Source: a virus
Virus record (IMG/VR): IMGVR_UViG_3300027911_000048
Coordinates: 1-30,099 of that record
Direction: 5' to 3' (one strand)
Length of the DNA: 30,099 nucleotides
In this document: positions 1 to 7,644 of the stretch, one piece after another
Layout of the letters: each line of letters begins with the position of its first letter
Position numbering within the stretch: the stretch's first letter is position 1
Position numbers and translations under genes: made by a program
Notes under the pieces: generated by a model
Database searches by the model: none
Seen by the model: only the letters and a program-made list of their open reading frames with translations
Told to the model about the DNA's origin: nothing

Positions 1-2280
1 GGAACGAGCGGAACAAATGGAACAAACGGCACACAAGGAACACAAGGTATTCAAGGTTCAACAGCCGGAACAGCAACAAATGTAATTGTTACAGCAACAT
101 CAACAAATGCAACATTTTATCCAACATTTGTCAGCGCAACGTCTGGTACATTGGGACTTGATGCAAATGCAAACTTTTCATACAATCCAAGTACTGGAAC
201 ACATACAATTATAACAAGTGCAACTACTGCTCCTGGTCTGTATGTAACGGGAACAACGCTAGGTGGTACAACCGGCAATACAACACAGCTTGCAAACTTT
301 AACTACGCTTCCGCTAATAATGATCAATTATTATTTGAAGGTATTAGAAATTCTACAGGAACTGCTTGGTTTAATGCTCAATCTCGCTTGCAAAAAATTG
401 TCGATGTAACTAATCATGGATGGATTGGATTCGGAGACGGCTTGGGATCTTCCTCAGCTGCAAACCAAGGCATTGTGTTCGGTACTGGTGCAAATACATA
501 TATGACCTTAGCAAACAGTGGTAACTTGCTTCTTGGTTCGAACTACACATCAGATCGAGGCACAGGATATCCATTCCAAATCAACGAAAATGCAGCAAAC
601 ACTGCACAATATATGTCATTGTGGAACTCTGGAACGACAGGAACATCACAATCGTCTAACCTCCAACTTATCACATCAACAGGTAATGCATTCATGCAAC
701 TTTCGTGCAATGATAACAACGGAACTCCATGGACAAGCGTTGGTGGTGGTTCTGCTGTAACATATCTTTCATTTGCACCTGCTGGTTCGGAAAAAATGCG
801 AATTGTTTCTTCAACAGGGAACGTATTGATTGGTACAACGACAGATGCTGGTACTGGTATTCCATTACAAATTTCCGGAACAACCACCGGAACACAAAGC
901 ATAAGAATTACAAATACAAGCAACGGAACTGGTGCATTTACTTATATTCAAATGGGCAACGATTCAAACTTTGACGCTGGTTTACTTCGTAACTCTTCAA
1001 CAAATACAACCGGTCCGGGCGGAGTAAATGCTGTTGGTATTTGGAATAATACCACAGGTAACATATTTTTTGGAGCGACCGGTGCAGAAAATATGCGTCT
1101 TGTTGCATCCTCTGGTAATTTTCTAGTTGGAACGACAACAGATGCTGGCAGCGGATTGAGGATTCAAACAAGTGGTGCAATCTTAGCAGAAGGTCTCGGC
1201 GTTGGTACAAGCCAAGGACAATTTGTTGCTGTTGGCGGTAGCAGTTCAACGTGGTACAACACAATGTTCCGAAACGATGGAGCTAGTTTTTATTATTTAC
1301 AAAGTGCAGTACAGACAACACAGGCCGCAGCGGCAGCGGCAACGTGGTCAACCGCCCGTCCATTTACAGTTAATCTTTCGACAGCAGCAGTTAGTATTGA
1401 CGGTACAGCTGCTGGTACAACGTTTGGTGGAAATATTACAGTAAGTGGCGGAACAGTTACTGCAACAACGTTCAGCGGAAATGCAGCAACGGCAACAACA
1501 GCCACCACTGCAAACGCATTGAATACTGGAAATAGTTACACAATTAACGGTTTGACGTCGACAGGTCAAATCTTAGCAGAGTCACAATCAACATCGTCGG
1601 ACATTGCAACAGCAACAGGAAGTTTAGGTGCAGTGTGGGTTTATAATACTGCTGCGAGCACAAACGGCGGTGGAGCATTTATGACATTCCACCGTGCTGG
1701 TCTATATGCAGCATATTTTGGTCTTGATAATACAAACACGTTGAGTTTTGGTGGTTGGTCAGCAGGCGCCGTTAAGTATCCGATTGCAATGGGTAACGGT
1801 GGTACGTATACGATGAACATTAGCGGTACCGCATCAAACGTAATAAACAACTCAGGACGTACAGATAGTACAGCATATCCAGTCCTTTGGTCACCAGCAG
1901 GCGGTGGTGGTGGACAACCAACATATTCTTGTGCAGCAGTTACAATTACTTCAAGCACTGGCACATTAAATGCAACAATATTGAATGCAACATCAGACCG
2001 CAAAAAGAAGACAAATATTGTAAATATTGGTGGTGCTCTTGATATTGTCGATTCATTCAATGGTGTTCGTTTTAATTGGGCCGATAATGGAATCCCAAGC
2101 GCCGGTTTGATTGCTCAAGACGTTGAAAAAGAAATGCCTGAATTGGTTACGACAGACGAACACGACAACAAGAGCTTAAACTATAACGGTATCGTTGGAG
2201 TCCTTGTTGAAGCAGTAAAAGAAATGCGAGCAACAATCGACAGCCTCAAGGCAGAAATTGAACAACTAAAGGCAAAGTAA
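1..2280 (+). CDS. Tail fibre with collagen-like stretch and C-terminal S74 intramolecular chaperone (5' partial)
   Basis: The reading frame is open from base 1, so the true start lies upstream; a TTG at 151 is not a credible start because the upstream residues are typical fibre sequence. Residues 1-24 are Gly-X-Y triplets (GTS GTN GTN GTQ GTQ GIQ), a collagen-like stem. The middle is Thr/Ser/Gly/Asn-rich with degenerate repeats around GN-x-L-(I/V)-GTTTDAG, as in trimeric beta-structured fibres. Near the C-terminus the motif SDRKKK (about residues 665-670, counted from base 1) opens a Peptidase_S74 / endosialidase-chaperone domain. In this family the Ser and the Lys five residues on form the self-cleavage dyad, and the domain folds the trimer and is then released. 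The last about 30 residues form a coiled coil. Role: host-receptor binding as part of the tail fibre. The domain call is strong; which fibre position it occupies is unknown. Confidence 0.9.
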   Translation, partial: GTSGTNGTNGTQGTQGIQGSTAGTATNVIVTATSTNATFYPTFVSATSGTLGLDANANFSYNPSTGTHTIITSATTAPGLYVTGTTLGGTTGNTTQLANFNYASANNDQLLFEGIRNSTGTAWFNAQSRLQKIVDVTNHGWIGFGDGLGSSSAANQGIVFGTGANTYMTLANSGNLLLGSNYTSDRGTGYPFQINENAANTAQYMSLWNSGTTGTSQSSNLQLITSTGNAFMQLSCNDNNGTPWTSVGGGSAVTYLSFAPAGSEKMRIVSSTGNVLIGTTTDAGTGIPLQISGTTTGTQSIRITNTSNGTGAFTYIQMGNDSNFDAGLLRNSSTNTTGPGGVNAVGIWNNTTGNIFFGATGAENMRLVASSGNFLVGTTTDAGSGLRIQTSGAILAEGLGVGTSQGQFVAVGGSSSTWYNTMFRNDGASFYYLQSAVQTTQAAAAAATWSTARPFTVNLSTAAVSIDGTAAGTTFGGNITVSGGTVTATTFSGNAATATTATTANALNTGNSYTINGLTSTGQILAESQSTSSDIATATGSLGAVWVYNTAASTNGGGAFMTFHRAGLYAAYFGLDNTNTLSFGGWSAGAVKYPIAMGNGGTYTMNISGTASNVINNSGRTDSTAYPVLWSPAGGGGGQPTYSCAAVTITSSTGTLNATILNATSDRKKKTNIVNIGGALDIVDSFNGVRFNWADNGIPSAGLIAQDVEKEMPELVTTDEHDNKSLNYNGIVGVLVEAVKEMRATIDSLKAEIEQLKAK

Positions 2281-2281
2281 C

Positions 2282-3517
2282 ATGACGACCAATGTTCAAA
2301 AAGCTGGTACAGATTTAGACAGCGTACTTGCACAACGTACGAGTAGCTGGCCTGCCGCATCGGCTACAAGCATTCAATACGGTGGTGTAGATTTGAACAA
2401 CAGGTATGCGCCAGCGTCTACAGGTACAGCAACAGGAACAACAAACATTCAGCATGCTGGTACTGATATTGGTCCATCTTTTGCAAGCCTCGGTAGTACA
2501 AATCTTATAGTTGGATTTAGTGGCAATGGCGTTACTGGATCTGCAGCAAGCTCTTCTGTAACATCAGGATTTACAGGATCTGTGACAGCTGTGAAGGGAA
2601 GCGGAACGTATACATATTCATGGTCTGTTGCATCTGTTACTGCTGGATCAACACCAACGATCACATCACCAACATCAGCAACCACAACGGTGTCAGCAAC
2701 CGGCATTCCAAACTCAACAACGTGGACAGGAACTTTACATTGTACAATTTCTGATGCTTATCCAGCGCCAGGACAAACGAGCAGTGTTGTAACAACTGCT
2801 ATCAGCTATTCATTAACAAATTCAACAGTATCGTATACACCAACGCTTCGTGTCTTCACAACAGCTGGTGCAATTACTGGATTCACGGTTCCAACAGGTG
2901 CAACATCATTCCAAGTGTTGGTTGTTGGCGGCGGTGGTGCTGGTGGTAATTCGTCTCTTCCTGGTGGAACGGCGGGCTTGCCAGGTGGAGGCGGCGCTGG
3001 TGGTGCAATATATTATAATGCAACGTGGGCTGTATCGGCAGGACAGTCTGTTTCAGGTACCGTTGGCGCAGGCGGTTCCACCGGAGGCAGCGGAACTGCA
3101 TCTACGTTGACAATCAATAGCGTAACGCAAACGGGGGCGGGAGGTACCGGCCGTACCAATGGCGGCACAACTGGAGCAGTATCTGCCGGAACAGGAAGCG
3201 GCGCTGGTGGAAATGGACAAACGGGAACTGGCGGCGCTGGTGGAAATGGTGGGTCTCAAGTAATCAATGGCATAACATTCACGTATGGCGGTGGTGGCGG
3301 CGGTGGTGGATCCTCGACTGGTGGCACGGGCGGTAGTAGCGGTACCGGTGGTAACGGCGGTGGTGGAAGCAACGTTGTTGGCGGCACAGCAACAAATACA
3401 GTCACAACATCCGGTGGTCACGGTGGTGGAGGTGGAGGTGGGGCAAGTTTAAGATCTGGTACTGGTCAGACAAGCGGAGGTGCTGGTTCACAAGGATATA
3501 TTATCATATATGGATAA
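2282..3517 (+). CDS. Glycine-rich tail fibre adhesin
   Basis: A 411-residue protein starting one base after the upstream fibre gene, so probably co-transcribed. Residues 1-75 contain three degenerate copies of a unit around (N/S)-(V/I)-Q-x-(A/G)-G-(T/V)-D-(L/I), followed by a Thr/Ser-rich segment with an Ig/PKD-like pattern (Y-x-Y-S-W-S-V at about 120). From about residue 210 it is dominated by poly-glycine runs (VVGGGGAGG and many GGGG blocks) separated by short hydrophobic or Ser/Thr stretches. This resembles the glycine-rich domain of T4-like gp38-type distal adhesins, in which polyglycine helices pack and intervening loops contact the receptor. By position next to a long fibre it may be the exchangeable receptor-binding tip. 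The fold assignment is inference from composition; the fibre/adhesin role is well supported by context. Confidence 0.75.
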   Translation: MTTNVQKAGTDLDSVLAQRTSSWPAASATSIQYGGVDLNNRYAPASTGTATGTTNIQHAGTDIGPSFASLGSTNLIVGFSGNGVTGSAASSSVTSGFTGSVTAVKGSGTYTYSWSVASVTAGSTPTITSPTSATTTVSATGIPNSTTWTGTLHCTISDAYPAPGQTSSVVTTAISYSLTNSTVSYTPTLRVFTTAGAITGFTVPTGATSFQVLVVGGGGAGGNSSLPGGTAGLPGGGGAGGAIYYNATWAVSAGQSVSGTVGAGGSTGGSGTASTLTINSVTQTGAGGTGRTNGGTTGAVSAGTGSGAGGNGQTGTGGAGGNGGSQVINGITFTYGGGGGGGGSSTGGTGGSSGTGGNGGGGSNVVGGTATNTVTTSGGHGGGGGGGASLRSGTGQTSGGAGSQGYIIIYG

Positions 3518-3520
3518 TGG

Positions 3521-3549
3521 TTGACGTTGTAAATAGTTTTCGCTATACT
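3521..3549 (+). promoter_or_regulatory. Sigma70-type promoter
   Basis: TTGACG at 3521-3526, a 17-base spacer and TATACT at 3544-3549. Each hexamer matches consensus at five of six positions. It lies directly after the late adhesin gene and about 30 bases before the start at 3581, which has a GGAT-type ribosome site. It would allow the glycan-related pair to be expressed by host RNA polymerase independently of the fibre genes. Confidence 0.8.
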
Positions 3550-3580
3550 GATATTATAATAACTATAATAGGATAAACCA

Positions 3581-4564
3581 ATGATCGATCAACACGGTCT
3601 CGTCAAATTCGTTCTCAACAATGGTGGAAGCATTCATCCACTAATTCTCCCAGCAAAAGACACAAATGGGACAGGAACATTCAATCCATCAATCTATAAC
3701 GACAATGGTAAGTTGCTAATGAACATTCGTCATTGTCAAGTAACGATCTATCACAGCGAACGAAATAAGTTTGAGCACGAGTGGGGCCCTTTATCATACC
3801 TGAATCCAGAGAATGATATTACCCTAACGACAACAAACTTCTTTTGTGAGCTTGACAGCAACCTAAACATCACAAAGCATACAAAGGTCGACTTCTCAAA
3901 GTTTGATGTTCCACCGTTGTGGGAGTTTAGAGGTCTTGAAGACGGTCGTGTTATCCGTTGGGACGGTAAACTATACCTATGTGGCGTTCGTAGAGACACA
4001 ACAACAAATGGTGTCGGTAGAATGGAATTATCTGAAATTGAAATAACACACAATGCAGTAAAAGAAGTATCACGATACAGAATCCCCACACCAGGAAATA
4101 TCGAAACGTATTGTGAAAAGAATTGGATGCCAATTGTTGATCAACCGTTCCATTATGTTAAGTGGTGTAACCCAACTGAAGTTGTAAAAGTTGATCCAGA
4201 AAACAATGCAACAACTCAAGTATTCCATGGTTCATTTGCTTCAAGAAACTTTGATATTCGTGGTGGATCTCACGTCATTCCAATAGGTGATCACTACGTT
4301 GCTTTGTGTCATGAAAGCCGTTTATTCAAGTCAGAACAGGGAAGAAAGAATGCCGTATATCGTCACCTGTTCGTCGTGTGGGATAAGAACTGGAATGTTG
4401 TACGATACACAGAACCAGTTTCGTTCATGAATACGTGGATTGAGTTTGCAGCGGGAATGTGTGAGTATAAAGGTGATATTCTTATATCATTTGGAATACA
4501 AGACAATGCAGCATTCCTCTTACGAGTGCCAATGAATACATTTACTAAAATTGTGGGGCTATAA
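3581..4564 (+). CDS. GH130-like five-bladed beta-propeller, probable glycan-active enzyme
   Basis: A 327-residue soluble protein. The early FNPSI, then N-I-R and the motif GLEDGR (about residues 118-123) followed by DGKLYLCGVRRDT match the arrangement of GH130-type propellers (mannoside phosphorylases and the related mannosyltransferases), where the equivalent motif is usually GxEDPR. Here the Pro is replaced by Gly. Strand-rich segments ending in short polar turns continue to the C-terminus, as expected for propeller blades. The start is ATG with a GGAT ribosome site shortly upstream. The gene overlaps the next by one base (TAATG), implying translational coupling with the TPR-methyltransferase. 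A role in modifying or cleaving a sugar on host surface or phage components is inference; the GH130-like fold is moderately supported and the exact reaction is unknown. Confidence 0.55.
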   Translation: MIDQHGLVKFVLNNGGSIHPLILPAKDTNGTGTFNPSIYNDNGKLLMNIRHCQVTIYHSERNKFEHEWGPLSYLNPENDITLTTTNFFCELDSNLNITKHTKVDFSKFDVPPLWEFRGLEDGRVIRWDGKLYLCGVRRDTTTNGVGRMELSEIEITHNAVKEVSRYRIPTPGNIETYCEKNWMPIVDQPFHYVKWCNPTEVVKVDPENNATTQVFHGSFASRNFDIRGGSHVIPIGDHYVALCHESRLFKSEQGRKNAVYRHLFVVWDKNWNVVRYTEPVSFMNTWIEFAAGMCEYKGDILISFGIQDNAAFLLRVPMNTFTKIVGL

Positions 4565-5811
4565 TGGAACTAGTCGAAGCACTAAAGCAATACGCATACG
4601 ATACTGACAATCCAGAAACAAATTACACTCTTGCTCGTGCATATGAAGAGATTGGACAGACAGCATCTGCCATCACGTACTTTATGAGAGCGGCAGAACG
4701 AACAACAGACGATAACCTTGCATATGAGTGTTTATTGAAACAAGCGCTTGCTTACGATAAACAAGGAAATAGAAACCATACAGTATTCACCATGTTTAGA
4801 CATGCACTGTGCTTACTACCAAAGCGACCAGAAGCTTGGTTCTTGATCAGTCGACAGCTTGAAAGGAATCGCTCATACGTCGATGCGTATACGTGGGCAC
4901 ACCTTGGATTATCAACTGCTGATCTAAATGCACCTCCACTTCGTTCAAGCGTCGAGTATCCTGGTGAATATGGAATACCATTTGAGAAGGCAGTGTGTGG
5001 TTGGTGGTGGGGTAAAGGAAATGAAGCTCGTAAACTGTTCTCCGACGTTGCTGAAAAGTACGTTGGCAAGATGGACGATGCTCATACACAAGCTGTTCAG
5101 AATAACTTGCTATTCCTTGGTTCAGGACCTGACCATCAATCATTCATTGGATATGATAATTCAAAGCACGACAGATTGAAATTTAAGTTTCCTGGATCTG
5201 ATAAGATCGTTCAAAACTACTCACAAGTATATCAGGACTTGTTTGTTCTTGCAATGCTCGACGGAAAACGAAACGGTAAGTTCCTTGAACTTGGATCGTG
5301 CTTTCCTTGGAGAGGAAATAACACAGCATTGTTGGAAACTCAATTTGACTGGACTGGCGTTGGAATTGAATTTAATGCAGAACGTGCTGCAGATTATTCG
5401 AAGGTTCGCAAGGCAAAAAACATTTGTGCTGATGCGTTGACAGTAAATTACGATAAACTCCTATCAGAGCTAGCACCAGATGGTATTGTTGATTATTTGC
5501 AGATGGATCTTGAGCCACCAAAGATTACATTTGATGCATTGCTATGCATTCCATTTGAAAAGTATAAGTTTGCTGTTATTACATATGAGCACGACTATTA
5601 CATTGATATCAGTAAGTCGTATCGTGATAAGTCAAGACGATATCTTACAGCAATGGGATACGTTCTTGTTGCTGCAAACATTTCACCAAACGACATTTCA
5701 GCATTTGAAGATTGGTGGGTTCATCCAGACCTCGTCAGCAAAGAAACTATCGAAAAATTCAAGTGCGTCGACAAGAATGTCAATAAAATTGAAGACTATA
5801 TGTTGGAATAA
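4564..5811 (+). CDS. TPR-repeat / FkbM-type methyltransferase fusion
   Basis: A 415-residue two-part protein. Residues 1-120 are helical tetratricopeptide-like repeats (for example NYTLARAYEEIGQTASAITYF, about 20-40). A linker with a Trp-rich patch (GWWWGKG, about 146-152) follows. The second half carries a SAM-dependent methyltransferase of FkbM type: SQVYQDLFVLAML at about 220-232, SAM-binding motif I FLELGS at 240-245 and GVGIEFN at 265-271, then a QMDLEPP segment typical of the post-motif region. FkbM enzymes O-methylate sugars or small molecules; TPR-FkbM and TPR-glycosyltransferase fusions are common in T4-like marine phages. Coupling with the propeller gene suggests a joint glycan-modification function. 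Domain calls are good; the substrate is unknown. Confidence 0.7.
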   Translation: MELVEALKQYAYDTDNPETNYTLARAYEEIGQTASAITYFMRAAERTTDDNLAYECLLKQALAYDKQGNRNHTVFTMFRHALCLLPKRPEAWFLISRQLERNRSYVDAYTWAHLGLSTADLNAPPLRSSVEYPGEYGIPFEKAVCGWWWGKGNEARKLFSDVAEKYVGKMDDAHTQAVQNNLLFLGSGPDHQSFIGYDNSKHDRLKFKFPGSDKIVQNYSQVYQDLFVLAMLDGKRNGKFLELGSCFPWRGNNTALLETQFDWTGVGIEFNAERAADYSKVRKAKNICADALTVNYDKLLSELAPDGIVDYLQMDLEPPKITFDALLCIPFEKYKFAVITYEHDYYIDISKSYRDKSRRYLTAMGYVLVAANISPNDISAFEDWWVHPDLVSKETIEKFKCVDKNVNKIEDYMLE

Positions 5812-5818
5812 TTCGCAG

Positions 5819-5847
5819 GGGGAAGCCAACTTTTTGTTGTGTTTTCC
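5819..5847 (+). terminator. Imperfect hairpin after the methyltransferase gene, possible terminator
   Basis: GGGGAA pairs with TTTTCC (two G-U pairs) and CAAC pairs with GTTG, separated by a 2x2 internal loop, with a TTTTT apical loop. It starts eight bases after the stop codon, but the T tract is in the loop rather than after the stem, so intrinsic termination would be weak at best. Confidence 0.35.
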
Positions 5848-5866
5848 TATTGCGATCATATATACT
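5837..5866 (+). promoter_or_regulatory. Weak candidate sigma70 promoter
   Basis: TTGTGT at 5837-5842, an 18-base spacer and TATACT at 5861-5866. The -10 is good but the -35 matches only about half the consensus. It would serve the homing endonuclease and possibly gene 32. It overlaps the hairpin above. Confidence 0.3.
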
Positions 5867-5894
5867 TAATGGTGTTCTGATTTGTTAGGCACCT

Positions 5895-5927
5895 AAGCTG
5901 AGAAGCAGCTTCAAGTGAATTTTTCAC
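5895..5927 (+). other. Two adjacent small stem-loops in the leader of the GIY-YIG gene
   Basis: AAGCTG (5895-5900) and CAGCTT (5906-5911) form a perfect 6-bp stem with a 5-base loop. GTGAA (5915-5919) and TTCAC (5923-5927) form a second 5-bp stem with a TTT loop. They lie in the 153-base gap upstream of the endonuclease. No U tract follows, so they are not obvious terminators; they may shape the 5' leader RNA. Confidence 0.4.
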
Positions 5928-5934
5928 CTTCTTA

Positions 5935-6625
5935 CAATTAGATAAAACAAGACAATTAGATATTATGGATAAAGAATTCTACTGCTACGTGTACGTTGAT
6001 ACAAAGAACAACAAAGTTCGTTATGTAGGCAAAGGTTTCGGTGTTAGAGCCTGGAAACATAAGTCAACGGGAACGCACAACAAAAAACTCCACAATACCA
6101 TTGTAAAACGTATCAACGAAGGATACGTGATGGAGCCGTTTATCATTCCAGCTGTTGATGAACAACACGCACATCAGATTGAACAATATCTAATAAAACT
6201 TTTCGGTCGCGAAGACCAACAAGCTGGTCCTCTATTCAACCTAACGGATGGTGGTGAAGGTGTAACAGGACTAAAGCATTCTGACGAACAACGACGTAAG
6301 ATGTCAGAGCGTCGTCAAGGTAAGAAGGCATCAGAAGTAACAAAACAAAAGTTATCAAGTATTCTACGAGGTGCTCCTGGAAGGCGACGAGGAAAAAGCT
6401 GGACAGCTGAACAAAGAGAAACACTAAGCAAAGCACATCGCGGTAAGAAATATACTCCACGTACTAAACCAATGAGTGGTGAACGTCGTGATAGTATATC
6501 TGCTCAAATGAAAAGAATTTGGGCAGAACGTAAGGCAGCAAAGCAACAAGTAGTAGAAGTAGACATTTGCAAATAGTTTGCAGATAATAGATAGGCAATT
6601 AGATAATTTAGACAACTTAGACAAT
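5935..6625 (+). repeat. A/T-rich direct repeats bracketing the homing endonuclease and forming the gene 32 leader
   Basis: CAATTAGATAA occurs at 5935-5945 and again at 6596-6606, and CAATTAGATA at 5953-5962. The gene 32 side continues with TTAGACAAC and TTAGACAATC just before the ribosome site. The endonuclease gene therefore lies between two similar leader sequences. In T4 the unstructured A/U-rich leader of gene 32 is the site where gp32 represses its own translation, so these units are candidates for an equivalent operator. Confidence 0.6.
5965..6576 (+). CDS. GIY-YIG homing endonuclease with NUMOD3 DNA-binding repeats
   Basis: A 203-residue protein. The nuclease domain is at the N-terminus: Y8-V-Y10, then RYVGKG at 19-24, the Arg of GVRAWKH at about 28, a Glu in HQIEQYL at about 73, and an FNLTDGGEG segment. 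From about residue 95 there are repeated basic motifs of the NUMOD3 type (G-x-K-H-S-x-E-x-R-x-K-M-S, then SWTAEQRETLSKAHRGKK) that bind DNA along the homing site. T4-type Seg/Mob nucleases cut related phage genomes lacking the gene and spread by recombinational repair. It is free-standing, not in an intron, directly upstream of gene 32, a known kind of location next to conserved genes. The ATG at 5965 is preceded by repeat copies rather than a clear Shine-Dalgarno, so it may be weakly translated. Confidence 0.88.
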   Translation: MDKEFYCYVYVDTKNNKVRYVGKGFGVRAWKHKSTGTHNKKLHNTIVKRINEGYVMEPFIIPAVDEQHAHQIEQYLIKLFGREDQQAGPLFNLTDGGEGVTGLKHSDEQRRKMSERRQGKKASEVTKQKLSSILRGAPGRRRGKSWTAEQRETLSKAHRGKKYTPRTKPMSGERRDSISAQMKRIWAERKAAKQQVVEVDICK

Positions 6626-6641
6626 CAAAGGAGATAATGTC

Positions 6642-7589
6642 ATGGCTAAAACACTCGCGGAGCTCAAAGCCGCATACGCATCAAAAGATTCATCCAACAC
6701 AGAACGCTCATCAAACGGTTACTACCCATTTTGGAATATGAAGGTCGGCGAAAGCTGCACAATTCGTTTCCTAGCCGATAAGAACGACGAAAACCCACTA
6801 GGCTTCCTCAAAGAAAAGTTGATGCACAATCTCGAGATCAACGGCGAGAAGAAGACTGTTCCTTGCTTGAAGACATACGGCGAAAACTGCCCAATCTGCA
6901 AGACATCAGCAGATTTCTACAAAGTAGAGGGCGACGATAGTCCAAACGGCAAGAAGTACTGGCGTAAGAAGCAGTACATCGCTCAAGCACTTGTTCTAAA
7001 GGATCCACTTCCAGCAGACAAGGACAGCGGTGAGACACACGTCGGTAAGGTTCGTTTCATCAATTTGTCATTCCAAATTTATAATGTAATTATGGAAGCA
7101 TTCAAGGGCGACGAGCTCGAGGAAATTCCAAGTGCAGTTGAAGGTGGATATGACTTCATCATCAAGAAGACACAACAAGGCAAGTACGACTCATATACTG
7201 TCGGCACGAAGTTCTCAAAGCAACGTGACTTGACAGACGAAGAGATCGAAGTTGCTAATGAGAACAGTGTTGATCTTGAAACGCTACTCCCACGCAACCC
7301 AGGTTTTGAAAAGGTTCAGGCTATGCTCGACGCAGCATTGACTGGTGGTACATATTCAGAGTCAAAGGGAACGTCCGATGACGAAGAAGAAGCACCAAAG
7401 CCAAAGGCAAAGCCAGCAGCTGCTAAGAAGCCAGTTGTCGAAGACGAAGAGGAAGAAGATGTTCCAGTCGCCAAGACACCAGCCAAGAAGCCAGCTCCTC
7501 CAAAGGTTGAAGAAGAGACCTCCGAAGGCGATACTGATGTCGATGACATGCTCGCAACAATCCGTGCACGTCGTAAGGCAGCTCAGTAA
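6642..7589 (+). CDS. 32: Single-stranded DNA-binding protein, gp32 family
   Basis: A 315-residue protein close in size to T4 gp32. The N-terminus (AELKAAY) is the helical, basic cooperativity region. The core has the gp32 zinc site: H62, C75, C83 and C86 (TYGENCPIC), the same His plus three Cys arrangement as T4. KKQYIAQALVLKDP at about 107-120 matches the DNA-binding core. The C-terminal 80 residues are acidic with Lys/Ala/Pro repeats, the expected protein-docking tail for UvsX/UvsY and the replisome. It coats ssDNA in replication and recombination. The start is supported by a strong AAAGGAG site seven bases upstream. The A/T-rich repeated leader suggests translational self-regulation, and a terminator follows the gene. 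Confidence 0.95.
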   Translation: MAKTLAELKAAYASKDSSNTERSSNGYYPFWNMKVGESCTIRFLADKNDENPLGFLKEKLMHNLEINGEKKTVPCLKTYGENCPICKTSADFYKVEGDDSPNGKKYWRKKQYIAQALVLKDPLPADKDSGETHVGKVRFINLSFQIYNVIMEAFKGDELEEIPSAVEGGYDFIIKKTQQGKYDSYTVGTKFSKQRDLTDEEIEVANENSVDLETLLPRNPGFEKVQAMLDAALTGGTYSESKGTSDDEEEAPKPKAKPAAAKKPVVEDEEEEDVPVAKTPAKKPAPPKVEEETSEGDTDVDDMLATIRARRKAAQ

Positions 7590-7603
7590 TAGTTGAAAGA
7601 CAC

Positions 7604-7632
7604 GGTTAGGGAGTTAACTCCCTAACCATTTT
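7604..7632 (+). terminator. Intrinsic terminator between gene 32 and uvsX
   Basis: A perfect 10-bp stem (GGTTAGGGAG / CTCCCTAACC, 7604-7613 with 7618-7627) with a TTAA loop, followed by ATTTT. The T tract is short, so some readthrough into uvsX is likely; no separate promoter for uvsX is evident downstream of it. It would help set gp32 output above UvsX. Confidence 0.85.
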
Positions 7633-7644
7633 CGGAGAATAATA

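Noticed and set aside
151-153. TTG as start of the first fibre gene
   Set aside because: The same frame is open to base 1 with Gly-X-Y repeats, so the gene begins upstream of the window.
543-923. Minus-strand ORF inside the first fibre gene, and similar antisense ORFs at 1641-2060, 2449-2706 and 3053-3421
   Set aside because: They mirror low-complexity Thr/Gly/Ser codons of the fibres, have no ribosome sites and no recognisable domains.
7316-7549. Minus-strand Ser-rich ORF opposite the gp32 acidic tail
   Set aside because: Poly-Ser arises from the complement of GAA/GAC-rich codons; shadow of gene 32.
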